Below are positions 1 through 8,171 of a stretch of DNA of 41,249 nt, piece after piece. Positions within the stretch are counted from its first letter, which is position 1. Each line of letters begins with the position of its first letter. The stretch lies in NCBI GenBank assembly GCA_003225535.1, contig QIAL01000362.1, forward strand, positions 1 through 41,249. Reading direction: 5' to 3'. Under the pieces are notes generated by a model. It did no database searches, was not told the DNA's origin, and saw only the letters and a list, made by a program, of their open reading frames with translations. Source of the DNA: Acidobacteriota bacterium. GTDB taxonomy: Bacteria > Acidobacteriota > Terriglobia > Terriglobales > Acidobacteriaceae. A program made the position numbers and the translations under genes.

Positions 1-1
1 G

Positions 2-124
2 GCCAAGAAGATTCCCGTGTTCCGCATCGGCTATCGCTGGAAATCCACCGCCTCCGCCATTGTCAGGTGGCGGGAGGAACAGCTAGCATTGATACGCCAT
101 TCGCGTCCTTCTGAGGAAAGGTAA
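2..124 (+). CDS. Excisionase-like DNA-binding protein, C-terminal end (5' truncated)
   Basis: An open frame enters from the left edge and ends at a TAA at 122-124, four bases before the integrase start. The 40 visible residues include the pattern KKIPVFRIGYRWKS followed by a W-R-E-E-Q segment. This resembles the recognition-helix and wing end of small MerR/AlpA-type excisionase-like proteins, which often end in a Trp-rich helix after a GR-W motif. The tight spacing to the integrase suggests one transcript, the usual xis-int arrangement of integrated elements. Only the tail is visible, so the family assignment is an inference from this motif and from the neighbour. Confidence 0.5.
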   Translation, partial: AKKIPVFRIGYRWKSTASAIVRWREEQLALIRHSRPSEER

Positions 125-127
125 TCA

Positions 128-1273
128 GTGAGGACGAGATATCAACATGGAACCATTGAATTGAAAGAACGCGCCCGAGGTCCTGCAATCTGGCAATTCC
201 GCTGGCGGGACAAGACCGGCAAAAGAATGTCAGAGGACATCGGCACGACCAGTGAATACAAAAACAGATCCGCGGCTGATCGGTGTTCCAAAGTCGCGTA
301 CCTAAGAATGAAGATCAACAGCGACCAACCCGCAGCACCAGACGAGAGATTTGGCGTTGTCCTCGAGAGGTATGTCCAGGAAGAGATCCCCATGCGTTTC
401 TCAACCAAGCATGCCTATCTTTCTTACATCAACAATCACATTCGTCCCAGGTGGGGCGAATTCCCCCTGACCCAGGTAAAACCGTTGGCCGTGCGCGACT
501 GGCTGAAAGCAATCCTCGACAAAAAGGGCAAGCGTCCATTGGCCAACAAAACGAGAGGTCACATCAAAGGGCTCACGCACCGGATTTTCGATTGCGCGAT
601 GTTATGGGAGTACCTGCCCCCGGACCGCAATCCGATGTCTCTGGTGCGAATCGAGGGCAGTTCGAAGCGGAGAAAGAAGCCGCGAATTCTCACGCCCGAG
701 GAGTTTTCGCTCCTCGTCGCTCGAGTTGACCGGGAACCATGTCACACCATGGTGATCCTGGCACTCTGTACTGGGGTGAGATGCTCGGAGTTGGTCGCCC
801 TGAAGTGGAGCGACTTTGATTGGCAAAACCTGTCCGTCTACATTCGCCGCGCGATTGTTTCTGGTCGCGTCGACGATGTGAAGACCGAATACTCGGAGGC
901 GCCCCTGCCGCTCGATCCAGCACTGGCAGAGGTGATTTTCGAGTGGAGACGGAGGACCGAATTTTCCGCCGGCTCGGACTTCGTCTTCGCATCGCCCTTC
1001 ATGGCCGGAGAAAAGCCCTACACACCGTGGAACATGCAGCACAACCACCTGAGCCCGGCGGCGGTCAAGGCCGGCTTGGGACCGATCGGCTGGCATACAC
1101 TTCGCCACACTTACCGGGCGTGGCTCGGAGACAATGGCGAGGCGCTTACGGTGCAGAAGGAACTCATGCGCCACGCATCGATTCAGACCACGCTGAATAC
1201 CTACGGCGGAGGGATGATGGACTCGATGCGGGAGGCGCATGGGAGAGTGGTGAAGCAGGCGATGGCGCGTTAA
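128..1273 (+). CDS. Tyrosine-type site-specific integrase
   Basis: A 381-residue phage-type integrase. It has an N-terminal Arm/SAM-like part (about residues 1-170) and a C-terminal catalytic domain. The catalytic signatures are visible: the box I arginine in CTGVRCSELVALKW, the H-x-x-R pair in GWHTLRHTYRAW, the box II histidine in LMRHASIQTT, and the nucleophilic tyrosine in LNTYGG. The protein should cut and rejoin DNA at an att site through a 3'-phosphotyrosine. The GTG start at 128 has an AAAGG ribosome-binding sequence at 117-121. The gene points at the 3' end of tRNA-Ser(GGA), 56 bp downstream, a classic integration target. It is therefore the integrase of an element lying mostly left of the window. 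Length and motifs suggest it is intact. Confidence 0.93.
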   Translation: MRTRYQHGTIELKERARGPAIWQFRWRDKTGKRMSEDIGTTSEYKNRSAADRCSKVAYLRMKINSDQPAAPDERFGVVLERYVQEEIPMRFSTKHAYLSYINNHIRPRWGEFPLTQVKPLAVRDWLKAILDKKGKRPLANKTRGHIKGLTHRIFDCAMLWEYLPPDRNPMSLVRIEGSSKRRKKPRILTPEEFSLLVARVDREPCHTMVILALCTGVRCSELVALKWSDFDWQNLSVYIRRAIVSGRVDDVKTEYSEAPLPLDPALAEVIFEWRRRTEFSAGSDFVFASPFMAGEKPYTPWNMQHNHLSPAAVKAGLGPIGWHTLRHTYRAWLGDNGEALTVQKELMRHASIQTTLNTYGGGMMDSMREAHGRVVKQAMAR

Positions 1274-1328
1274 TGGACGTCAGTGGACGTCAGCCGATCG
1301 CGTAAGTGCACTAGAATCAATAAAAATA

Positions 1329-1418
1329 TGGCGGAGAGAGTGGGATTCGAACCCACGTTACCCTTTCGAGTAAACACGCTTTCCAAGCGTGCGCCTTCAG
1401 CCACTCGGCCATCTCTCC
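1329..1418 (-). tRNA. tRNA-Ser (anticodon GGA)
   Basis: Read on the minus strand, 1418 to 1329 folds as a class II tRNA. The 7-bp acceptor stem pairs GGAGAGA with TCTCTCC, followed by discriminator G and an encoded CCA at 1331-1329. The D-arm is GCCGAGTGGCTGAAGGC. The anticodon stem-loop has CTTGGAAAG with anticodon GGA. A long variable arm and the T-loop GGTTCGAATCC follow. The 3' end faces the integrase at 128-1273, so it is the probable attachment site of that element. Its 5' end overlaps the last 22 bases of the LuxR-type regulator gene on the same strand. Confidence 0.97.
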
Positions 1419-2359
1419 GGCGTGAATCGATTGGGAAGGAACGATCTTAATGAAGTCGCAACATCCGCGAAACTGCCGCGAATTCGATGATACTTTTCAA
1501 TTCTATGGGTGAAGTTGCGATTGCCACCGGCAACGGGCGTAACACTCGCCGCCGAACTGCTCCCCGCAGATGCTCCGGCGGCAGCTGCGTTCGCTGCACC
1601 GTTGCTCGGCACGGCACTCTGGGAGGCACTGGGCAGCGCCGGCACTTTCGCATTATCGACCACGTGGTGATTCAAACAATATAGTGCCAGTTCCAGGCGA
1701 TCGGCCACTCCCAGTTTGTCGTACACCTTGCGCAGATAATTCTTCACAACTTGCTCCGTCGTCCCGACGCGCAACGCAATTTCCTTGTTCTTCATGCCTT
1801 GCGTTACGCACGAAACAATCAGAGTCTCTTTGGGCGTGAGTTGCACCTTCGGACGCGCTCCCGAGGCCCGGCTATTCTGGTTGCGATACGCTGCCATCAC
1901 CCAATGAATCGCCTGGGTATCGAGCCAGGTGTCGCCCGCCACGACTTTGCGCAGGCAATCCACCATTAACTCCGGCTCCACTTCGCGTGAAACGATTCCG
2001 TGCGCGCCCCGGCGGAAGAGGTCGAGCGTCAACTCTTCATCCGGTCCAGGCGTCACGACCACAACTTTCAACTTCGGATTCTGCCGCAGCAACTCGACAA
2101 CCGACTCCACTGGATTCGGTGCCAGCGCCGATTCAAAGATCAACACGTCGCTGGAAAACTTCGCGACTGCCGATTGCGTTTGCGCCAGGGTCTCGGCCTG
2201 CCCAACCACCCGGATATCGTCTTCCAGCGCGAAGATCTTCCGCAAACCGGCGCGGAAAATGGCCTGAGTGTCGGCCACAATCACTCGGACGAACTGGCCC
2301 TGCCCAGCGTCCTCGCCTGCCCCGAAATTTTCTTCTACGCCAACCGGATTCGTAGCCAT
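1397..2359 (-). CDS. LuxR/NarL-family response regulator with atypical receiver (Glu at the phospho-acceptor position)
   Basis: A 320-residue protein. A receiver-like domain spans about residues 23-140 and a LuxR helix-turn-helix about 170-235 (LTPKETLIVSCVTQGMKNKE, then the recognition helix around VGTTEQVVKNYLRKVYDKLG). The receiver is unusual. The strand that normally ends in the phosphorylated Asp reads DVLIFES, with Glu76 in place of Asp. The acidic pocket is reduced to AD, and the conserved Lys appears as Arg in GIVSREV. The Thr of strand 4 (VVVVTPG) is kept. It probably acts independently of phosphorylation or is constitutively active. An Ala/Ser-rich tail of about 80 residues follows the HTH, and its last 22 bases overlap tRNA-Ser. 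It starts 12 bp after the PilZ gene, so the two likely share a transcript. Confidence 0.88.
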   Translation of the reverse strand: MATNPVGVEENFGAGEDAGQGQFVRVIVADTQAIFRAGLRKIFALEDDIRVVGQAETLAQTQSAVAKFSSDVLIFESALAPNPVESVVELLRQNPKLKVVVVTPGPDEELTLDLFRRGAHGIVSREVEPELMVDCLRKVVAGDTWLDTQAIHWVMAAYRNQNSRASGARPKVQLTPKETLIVSCVTQGMKNKEIALRVGTTEQVVKNYLRKVYDKLGVADRLELALYCLNHHVVDNAKVPALPSASQSAVPSNGAANAAAAGASAGSSSAASVTPVAGGNRNFTHRIEKYHRIRGSFADVATSLRSFLPNRFTPERWPSG

Positions 2360-2371
2360 GAGTCCCTTGGT

Positions 2372-2752
2372 TTACGCCCGCTCAAAGTGATATTCGTCGA
2401 TCACGACCCCGACACCGCGCCGTCCGCGGTCATCGAAGCTGCGCACCACGCGGCCTCGGCAATCGATCTGCACGTTCTGCCGCGCACCTACGACATCGGC
2501 CGGCAGCATAATCGTGAAATCCACGATCGACCCCACTGGCACATCCCGATCCATTGCGAAAAGCACGCCATTCGCTGAGATGTTTTCCGTCTGAGCGTGG
2601 TACGCGGTACCTTCCGTCTTCACCGACGCAGAAAGATGAAGGGGAAATCGCGGAGCGCTCTGCAAATCTTCATAACCTGCTGCATTCATCTGCGCGTCCA
2701 TCATCGGGGCTGTGCCTTCGGCTGCCATCTTCAACTCAAGGGCAGCGTACAC
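2372..2752 (-). CDS. PilZ-domain protein (predicted c-di-GMP binding)
   Basis: About 126 residues, with the PilZ fold signatures. A basic patch (PRFPLHL, about residue 34) precedes the ENISANGVLF motif, matching the (D/N)-x-S-x-x-G consensus. Beta strands around VGSIVDFTIMLP and the closing GVGVVIDEYHFE follow. The classical RxxxR is incomplete: one Arg is clear and the second is not, so affinity for c-di-GMP is uncertain. The first in-frame start is a GTG at 2752. An ATG at 2728, or the Met pair farther in, are alternatives, because no strong ribosome-binding site decides it. The gene lies 12 bp upstream of the atypical LuxR regulator, suggesting a co-transcribed pair that links c-di-GMP to transcription. 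Confidence 0.82.
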   Translation of the reverse strand: MYAALELKMAAEGTAPMMDAQMNAAGYEDLQSAPRFPLHLSASVKTEGTAYHAQTENISANGVLFAMDRDVPVGSIVDFTIMLPADVVGARQNVQIDCRGRVVRSFDDRGRRGVGVVIDEYHFERA

Positions 2753-2993
2753 CTCGGCTTAGGCGAATCAAAGTTACCGAAGTCATGGAACAACCGGAGC
2801 TAACTGCTTTTCTTTGAAGGGATTAGACGAGAATCAGAGCTGCGGACTTGAGCCTGAAATAGGCCGCTGAAAGCGGCGATTTACGGGTGAAAACAGGAAA
2901 TATTCCGGCAACTCGCGGACAAGATGAACCAATGCATGAAAGGGGAACACAGGTCGATTAACCCGTCCTCAGATAAGCGCAAAGAACTAACGG

Positions 2994-3362
2994 CTAGAGC
3001 TCGACCCCATGCATGGCCTCGCCTTGGCGAACCAGCCCGTCGCCGCCGAAGACCATGAACTCCACACAGCGCATCCGCCTTCCATCAATCTCGGCGATAT
3101 AGATGATACCGATGCGGTCTCCATCGCTGATCACATAATCAAGTGTGAAGTGGATCCTTTGAATCCGATCGATGGCTTTGGTCCAGTACTCCCGCAGACT
3201 GGACTTACCTTCAACACTCGATGAACCGACAATCGCTTTCATGCGAGGCGACGTGAAAACCACGCTTTCGCTGAAATGGGACAGCACCGCTTCCACGTCT
3301 TTGCGATTCCACTCGGAAATCCAGCGGTCGGCGAAACCCCGGGCGTCAATCCTCGCACTCAC
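2994..3362 (-). CDS. SnoaL-like / NTF2-fold protein
   Basis: A 122-residue protein with the cone-shaped alpha+beta barrel pattern of the SnoaL/NTF2 superfamily: an N-terminal helix ending in RWISEWNRKDVEAVLSHFSE, then VVFTSP, a helix (SSLREYWTKAI), and alternating strands (IHFTLDYVISDGDR, IGIIYIAEIDG, CVEFMVFGGDGLV). The family includes ketosteroid isomerases, polyketide cyclases and many uncharacterised stress proteins, so the substrate cannot be inferred. The GTG start at 3362 is preceded by AGAGGA at good spacing. It begins 13 bp after the tldE stop, so it is probably the last gene of the tldD-tldE transcript. Confidence 0.8.
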   Translation of the reverse strand: MSARIDARGFADRWISEWNRKDVEAVLSHFSESVVFTSPRMKAIVGSSSVEGKSSLREYWTKAIDRIQRIHFTLDYVISDGDRIGIIYIAEIDGRRMRCVEFMVFGGDGLVRQGEAMHGVEL

Positions 3363-3375
3363 GTTCGGTCCTCTT

Positions 3376-4794
3376 TCAGAACTTCGTTACTTCCGTAAAG
3401 TTGAATTCCTTCACTTTCATCGCGGGCACTACCATGTCGAACGATTCCTCTCCGCACGCCCGCACCGGCACGCTCATCGCTTCGACATTGGAAAGCATAT
3501 GGATCAAGCTCTCGTTGAACCGGAAGTTGCGTACTCCGCCCTGCAGGCGTCCGTTCTCCACAAGAAACGTACCATCGCGAGTCATGCCGGTGAGCACTTT
3601 TTCAAACGGTTCGACCTCGCGGATGTACCACAGCCGGGTGACCAGGATTCCCCGCTCCGTCGACGCAATCATCTGCTCGATGGTCTGCGGATCACTCGCC
3701 AGTGCGAACACAATATTCAGCGGCATCTCTCCCATCTCGTTAGGCAGTGGGAAACCGTGTCCGGTCGCCTCAATCGGCCCGGCTTTTTCGCGATACTCGG
3801 ACTTCTTCATTCTCTGTGCGGTCGCACGGGCGTACACGACGCGCTTGATGATCCCATTCTCCACCAGCGGGATTGTTTTCCGGGTCATGCCTTCCCCATC
3901 GAAGGGAGATCCCGCCTGCTGCGGATGTGCGACATCGTCGACGATCGTTACGTTCTCGCCGAACAATCTGCTTCCGATTCGCCCTGTCAAAAACGACCTC
4001 TGATCGAGAATCGCCATCCCCGAATAGTCCCAGAACATGAAGCCCACGATATCGAGCACTGCCGCGGGTTCCAGGATCACCGTGTACTTCCCCGCCGGAA
4101 TCTCCCGTGGATGCCTGGTCTCAACGGCCTTCTGCGCGGCAATCTCGGCCAGTCTCAGCGGATTGAGATGCGCCACATCCGGCGAATTCGCCTTCTGCCA
4201 CCCTGAGGAATCCCCCGCCAGCATGGTGATCGAAACCTCCGCCGAAGTCTGCGTATGCCACCGGCTCAATCCGCGAGAATTAAAGATCCCGTCAATCCAT
4301 TCGCCGCTAGAGAAGACCCCAGCCGTAGTCAGCCTGTGCCGATCCGCAACCCCGACAATTTTGCTGACACCCTCCGCCCGCAACTCAGGAGTAATCCCCG
4401 CAGTCTGTTCAAAATATCGCGAAGGCACGACCCGCGTAGAGACAGGCGCCTCGCCTGTCAGGCCAGGGCGAAGCCCGGCCGCTTCATCTTCGGAAGGCGT
4501 GGGCAAAAGGTCCGGATCCGACTGCTGAACCTTAGCCAGATTTTCCGAGGATCGCACCACCTGCCGCAGACTCTCATCATCGAACTTGTTCGTAGTCGCC
4601 CGCGCCGTCCTTCTACCAAACGCCGTCCGCACCGATACCACATGATTCGCTTCCGCCACATTCTGATGAATGACGTTGTTCGCGAACCGTGTGAGCGCAA
4701 ACCGCCCGCCCGAGAAAAGTACTTCCACCTCGTCCGCGCTCGAAAGCTTCCGGATGCGGTCAAAGACATCACCGGCTTGTTCCTTGGTCAGCAT
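3376..4794 (-). CDS. pmbA: TldE/PmbA-family subunit of the TldD-TldE metalloprotease, carrying a palindromic-repeat insertion
   Basis: A 472-residue protein with the TldD/PmbA fold throughout. Recognisable stretches are GRFALTRFANNVIHQN near the N-terminus, SRGLSRWHTQTSAEVSITM in the middle, PAGKYTVILEPAAVLDIVGF, and the closing ENGRLQGGVRNFRFNESL. It lacks an HExxxH zinc motif, as expected for the TldE partner; the zinc site lies in TldD. The heterodimer processes unfolded peptides, as in microcin maturation and CcdA degradation. A palindromic repeat at 4435-4482 is translated in frame as an AAGLRPGLTGEAPVST segment (about residues 105-120), in a linker between conserved blocks. The partner tldD lies just upstream on the same strand but is broken. 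Confidence 0.9.
   Translation of the reverse strand: MLTKEQAGDVFDRIRKLSSADEVEVLFSGGRFALTRFANNVIHQNVAEANHVVSVRTAFGRRTARATTNKFDDESLRQVVRSSENLAKVQQSDPDLLPTPSEDEAAGLRPGLTGEAPVSTRVVPSRYFEQTAGITPELRAEGVSKIVGVADRHRLTTAGVFSSGEWIDGIFNSRGLSRWHTQTSAEVSITMLAGDSSGWQKANSPDVAHLNPLRLAEIAAQKAVETRHPREIPAGKYTVILEPAAVLDIVGFMFWDYSGMAILDQRSFLTGRIGSRLFGENVTIVDDVAHPQQAGSPFDGEGMTRKTIPLVENGIIKRVVYARATAQRMKKSEYREKAGPIEATGHGFPLPNEMGEMPLNIVFALASDPQTIEQMIASTERGILVTRLWYIREVEPFEKVLTGMTRDGTFLVENGRLQGGVRNFRFNESLIHMLSNVEAMSVPVRACGEESFDMVVPAMKVKEFNFTEVTKF
4435..4482. repeat. Palindromic dispersed repeat, form A-like, inside tldE
   Basis: CGTAGAGACAGGCGCCTCGC continues to CTGTC and GGCGAAGCC, so the order GTAG-GACAG-CGCCTCG-CTGTC-GCGAAGCC of form A is kept, with compensating changes in the stem (GACAGGCG/CGCCTGTC). 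Compensating stem changes suggest that the fold, rather than the exact sequence, is conserved. Confidence 0.7.
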
Positions 4795-4836
4795 GCAAAC
4801 TCAAGTAGTTCTCTGTCCCTCTGTGACTCCAGTAGT

Positions 4837-6251
4837 TCAATTCCCCTTGAAAGCGCTGCCCACTTGAATCCCCCGAAATCTTGCCGGCGCGGCTCCATGC
4901 CCCGTTCCCATCACCTGCTGCGGCTGTCCCTTGCCGCAATTCGGCGTGCCCCACAGCGTCCACTCGTCGCGCGAGCAAAGCGCGTCCAGCGAATTCCAGA
5001 ACTCCGTCGTAATCCCCGAGTACGACGGATTCTTCACCATCCGCACGCGCTTTCCACCTTTGATCTCCCACCCAATCTCGCACCCGAACTGAAAGTTGTA
5101 GCGCTTGTCGTCGATGGACCACGAGCGATTCGTCTGCATCAGAATCCCGTGATCCGTCGCTGCAATCAGTTGCTCCAGATTCAGCGGCTTCTGCCCCGGC
5201 AGCAAGCTGATGTTCGTCATGCGGATCATCGGCAGCCTGTTCCATCCTTCCGCCCGCATCGTCCCGCCCGACCGGTTCTCCCCGATCGCATGCGCAGTCT
5301 CGCGCGAACTCAGATAACCGGTGAACAGACCATTCGTGATGATCGCCGTGCACTGCGCCGCCACGCCTTGGCAACCACATTCACTAAATCGCTGCCGTAG
5401 CGCAGCGTGCGCAACTTATCCAGTGTCAGGAAAGAAGTCCCAGCAAAGTTCGCTTCCATCCCCAGCACCCGATCCAGTTCGATCGGATGCCCCACCGATT
5501 CATGAATCTGCAACCCAAGCTGCGAACTATCGAGAATGATGTCGAACTTTCCCTCCGGACATTGATCCGCTTTATGCAGCGCGACCGCCTCTTCCGCGAT
5601 GCGCCGGGCGTTCTCCACCAGCTTCAATTCTTCGATCAGCTCATATCCCTTGTTCTGCCACTGCCCGCCAAATGAATTCGGATACGAGCGTTTCTGAATC
5701 TCGCTCCCCGCAAACGCATAAGCTGCATACCCGGCGCCGGTGGAAAGTCTCGTCTGATGAATGTCCGCGCCTTCCGATGACGCAAACCACTGCTCTTCCC
5801 GGCTGAAGTTCAGGTTCGTCTCGGCCAGCGTAATCCCCACCACAGACCTTAATTCAGTATCGATTCTCAACAACAGTTCGATGTTCTGTTCCACCGAGAT
5901 CGTAAACGGATCGATTTTGTAAGGCATACTCCACTCCGCGACCGCAGCCTTCTCCGGAGCCAGCCGAACATCTTCCTTCTTCACCCGTGCCGATGCCTTG
6001 GCGATCTCGACAGCCTGCGCTGCGGTGGCTTCCACCGCCCCGCGCCCTAACTCCGCTGACGCTGCGAAACCCCACGCGCCCTCGACGATCACGCGCACAT
6101 TCATCCCCACTGATTCCGAATCCGATGCGCTCCCGACCTTCCCGTTCTTGGTGCCCAGCGCCCGGCTGCGCTGCGCAATCACACGGACGTCCGCGTAGGT
6201 CGCCCCTCGCGACGCCGCGGCGGTCAAAGCCCAATTGCAAACGTGTTTCAT
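4837..6251 (-). pseudogene. tldD: TldD zinc protease subunit, broken by an out-of-frame internal deletion
   Basis: Two minus-strand frames together make one TldD. Residues 1-290 lie in 6251 to about 5372, including the zinc motif HESVGHPIELDR and the conserved LRYGSDLVNVV. The C-terminal 175 residues (IITNGLFTGYLSSRETAHAIGENRSGG onward) continue in another frame from about 5364 to 4837. In the family these parts are joined by a conserved segment of about 16 residues (Asp-Ala-Thr, then a Gly-rich loop ending Asp-Asp-Glu-Gly-Val). Here it is absent, and the frame shifts at about 5366-5372, consistent with loss of roughly 47 bases. The catalytic half is kept but the protein cannot be made full length. 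It may be a true pseudogene or an assembly deletion. It is the first gene of the tldD-tldE-SnoaL set. Confidence 0.85.
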
Positions 6252-6454
6252 GCGAAGAATTTCAATCTAACACATGCCCGCGGGCTCAACCCCGGCGGTC
6301 AGAAAAGCACCGTTGCCTACCCCTCGCCGCACACACACTCCCCTGTGATTCTGAGCACGGCTTATGAGACTCCCTTGCAGTCCAATAGACGCGAATGCCA
6401 CTTCCAAAAGGGATTGCGCCACCCTTGTCTGAACGAAGAAGGAGTTTGACGCCC

Positions 6455-7675
6455 ATGAGTCTTTATTTTTCGGAGCCCAGCACCTCGTCGCCCACATCTG
6501 AAATTGATGACACGTCCACCGCAACCCCGTCTTATTCCGACACTCAGGCCAGCAAGAAAGCCGACCTCGCAGGTCCAGGCATCGGGGACTATGCCGAGTT
6601 GGAGAAGATCCTGCCGCAGGACTACCACCCTCTTCTAACTCCGAAAGAAACGCAAAAAGCACTCTTCCACTTGCGCCGTTACATCGAAGACAATTTATGT
6701 AAAGAGCTCGGTCTGATGATGGTCCAGGTCCCGCTGATCGTCGACGCTGAAAGCGGCGTCAACGACATGCTCGACCGCGACGGCTCCCGTACGCCCATTC
6801 AGTTCCATATCTCGAACGATCGGGACAAGAATCCCATTGACTCCCAGGTTGTTCAAGCCGCGACCAAGTGGAAGCGCGTTGCCCTCAAGCAGTTCAACTG
6901 CCGCCCCGGCGAAGGCATTTGCACCGATATGCGCGCCGTCCGCAAAGACTACTTCCTCGATCACGATCATTCCGCTTACGTCGATCAATGGGATTGGGAA
7001 CGAACTATCACCGCCGAGCAACGCAATCTGGAGTTTCTGAAATCCATTGTGCGGAAAATCTGGAAAGCCCTCGTCGGCGCCGAAAAATTCGCCCAGGAAA
7101 TGTTCCCCGAGCTTCGCAATCCTCGCTATCCTAATCTGCCGGAAGAGCTCACGTTCTTGCACGCCGAAGAACTCTTGGCCATGTACCCTGCTCTCCCGCG
7201 AAAGCGCCGCGAAACCGTCATTCTGCAGAAATATCCGGCGGTCTTCATTATCGGTATTGGATGGCCCTTGAAAGACGGCTACCCGCACGAAATGCGCGCC
7301 GCCGACTACGACGACTGGATCACCGATACCAGCAGTCAAACCAACCGCGACACCCACGGTCTCAACGGCGATATCCTGGTCTGGAACCATGTCACCCAGC
7401 GCCGCCACGAGCTGAGTTCCATGGGCATCCGCATCAATGCCGAAACCCTGCGCCAGCAACTCGAGATGTCCAACCTGCTCGACAATCTCAAATTCCCCTA
7501 CCACCAGGGAATCATCAACAACGTGCTCCCGCTCTCTGTCGGCGGTGGCATCGGCCAATCCCGCACCCTGATGCTTCTACTGCGCAAAGCACACTTAGGA
7601 GAAGTCAGCGTCACCGTGTGGCCAAAAATCTTGAAGGAGATGTGCGCCAAGAAGAATATTTTCGTGCTGGAGTAG
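6455..7675 (+). CDS. asnA: Aspartate-ammonia ligase (asparagine synthetase A)
   Basis: ATP-dependent, ammonia-using synthesis of asparagine from aspartate through an aspartyl-AMP intermediate, by a class II aminoacyl-tRNA-synthetase-like fold. Family signatures are complete: KWKRVALKQF, GEGICTDMRAVRKD, SAYVDQWDWER, MRAADYDDW, LNGDILVWN, ELSSMGIRINAETL and VGGGIGQSRTLMLLL. The ATG at 6455 is chosen because AAGGAG lies at 6439-6444 with ideal spacing; an in-frame upstream ATG at 6395 has none. The product is 406 residues against about 330 in enterobacteria. The excess is mostly an N-terminal Ser/Thr-rich extension of about 50 residues that looks disordered. The gene stands alone on the plus strand. 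Confidence 0.95.
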   Translation: MSLYFSEPSTSSPTSEIDDTSTATPSYSDTQASKKADLAGPGIGDYAELEKILPQDYHPLLTPKETQKALFHLRRYIEDNLCKELGLMMVQVPLIVDAESGVNDMLDRDGSRTPIQFHISNDRDKNPIDSQVVQAATKWKRVALKQFNCRPGEGICTDMRAVRKDYFLDHDHSAYVDQWDWERTITAEQRNLEFLKSIVRKIWKALVGAEKFAQEMFPELRNPRYPNLPEELTFLHAEELLAMYPALPRKRRETVILQKYPAVFIIGIGWPLKDGYPHEMRAADYDDWITDTSSQTNRDTHGLNGDILVWNHVTQRRHELSSMGIRINAETLRQQLEMSNLLDNLKFPYHQGIINNVLPLSVGGGIGQSRTLMLLLRKAHLGEVSVTVWPKILKEMCAKKNIFVLE

Positions 7676-7736
7676 CGCAGGCGGGTTTTGATTTCAACGC
7701 GGGGCCTGAATCTTGAAGGCTCACGGGAGGTGCTTC

Positions 7737-8123
7737 ATGCCCCTTCGTTCGAGGTTTGTCATCAGCATTACTCTGCTGAGTGCGCTGGCAATCATCCCTT
7801 TTTTGTCGTGTGGCTACAACGGCTGCGCCGACATCCCGGTTCTTAACTCGATCTCGCCCACGAGCGCATCTGCCGGAGGCCCGGCCTTTATCATGACCTT
7901 GACCGGCAGGCACTTTCACACCGACACCGTTTTCTTCTTTGGAGGCACCGAGCTTGCCAGCACGACCGTCAGTGCCGCGACAATGACTGCGAGCATCGAC
8001 AGCATTTACATATCGACGCCCGCCACGCTCGACGTTTGGGTCACCGGCATCCCTGGAGGAAGCAACCTGAACGGTCCATGCGGCGGCGGCCTGTCGGCCA
8101 AACTACCGTTCACAATCCAGTGA
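7737..8123 (+). CDS. Small lipoprotein with an IPT/TIG-like domain
   Basis: A 128-residue protein. The ATG at 7737 has GGGAGG at 7725-7730; an earlier TTG at 7713 lacks such support. The N-terminus is a lipoprotein signal: positive MPLRSR, a hydrophobic stretch, then PFLSC with the lipidated Cys at residue 25. The mature part begins with PVLNSISPTSASAGGPAF, the typical first strand of an IPT/TIG immunoglobulin-like domain. FIMTLTGRHFHTDTVFFFGG and the ATLDVWVTG strands follow. It is presumably anchored in the outer membrane or periplasm. No enzymatic motif is seen. It sits 61 bp after asnA, with no obvious functional link. Confidence 0.75.
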   Translation: MPLRSRFVISITLLSALAIIPFLSCGYNGCADIPVLNSISPTSASAGGPAFIMTLTGRHFHTDTVFFFGGTELASTTVSAATMTASIDSIYISTPATLDVWVTGIPGGSNLNGPCGGGLSAKLPFTIQ

Positions 8124-8171
8124 TCGAACTGATGGCTAGAGATCTATGATCGGGATTGGCGATCGATAGGT

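Noticed and set aside
2863-2877. GCCGC-TGAAA-GCGGC hairpin as a terminator
   Set aside because: Short stem with no T-tract, and positioned upstream of, not after, the nearest minus-strand genes.
4255-5400. 381-codon plus-strand frame across tldE/tldD
   Set aside because: Arg/Pro-rich shadow of the minus-strand genes, with no ribosome-binding site or domain.
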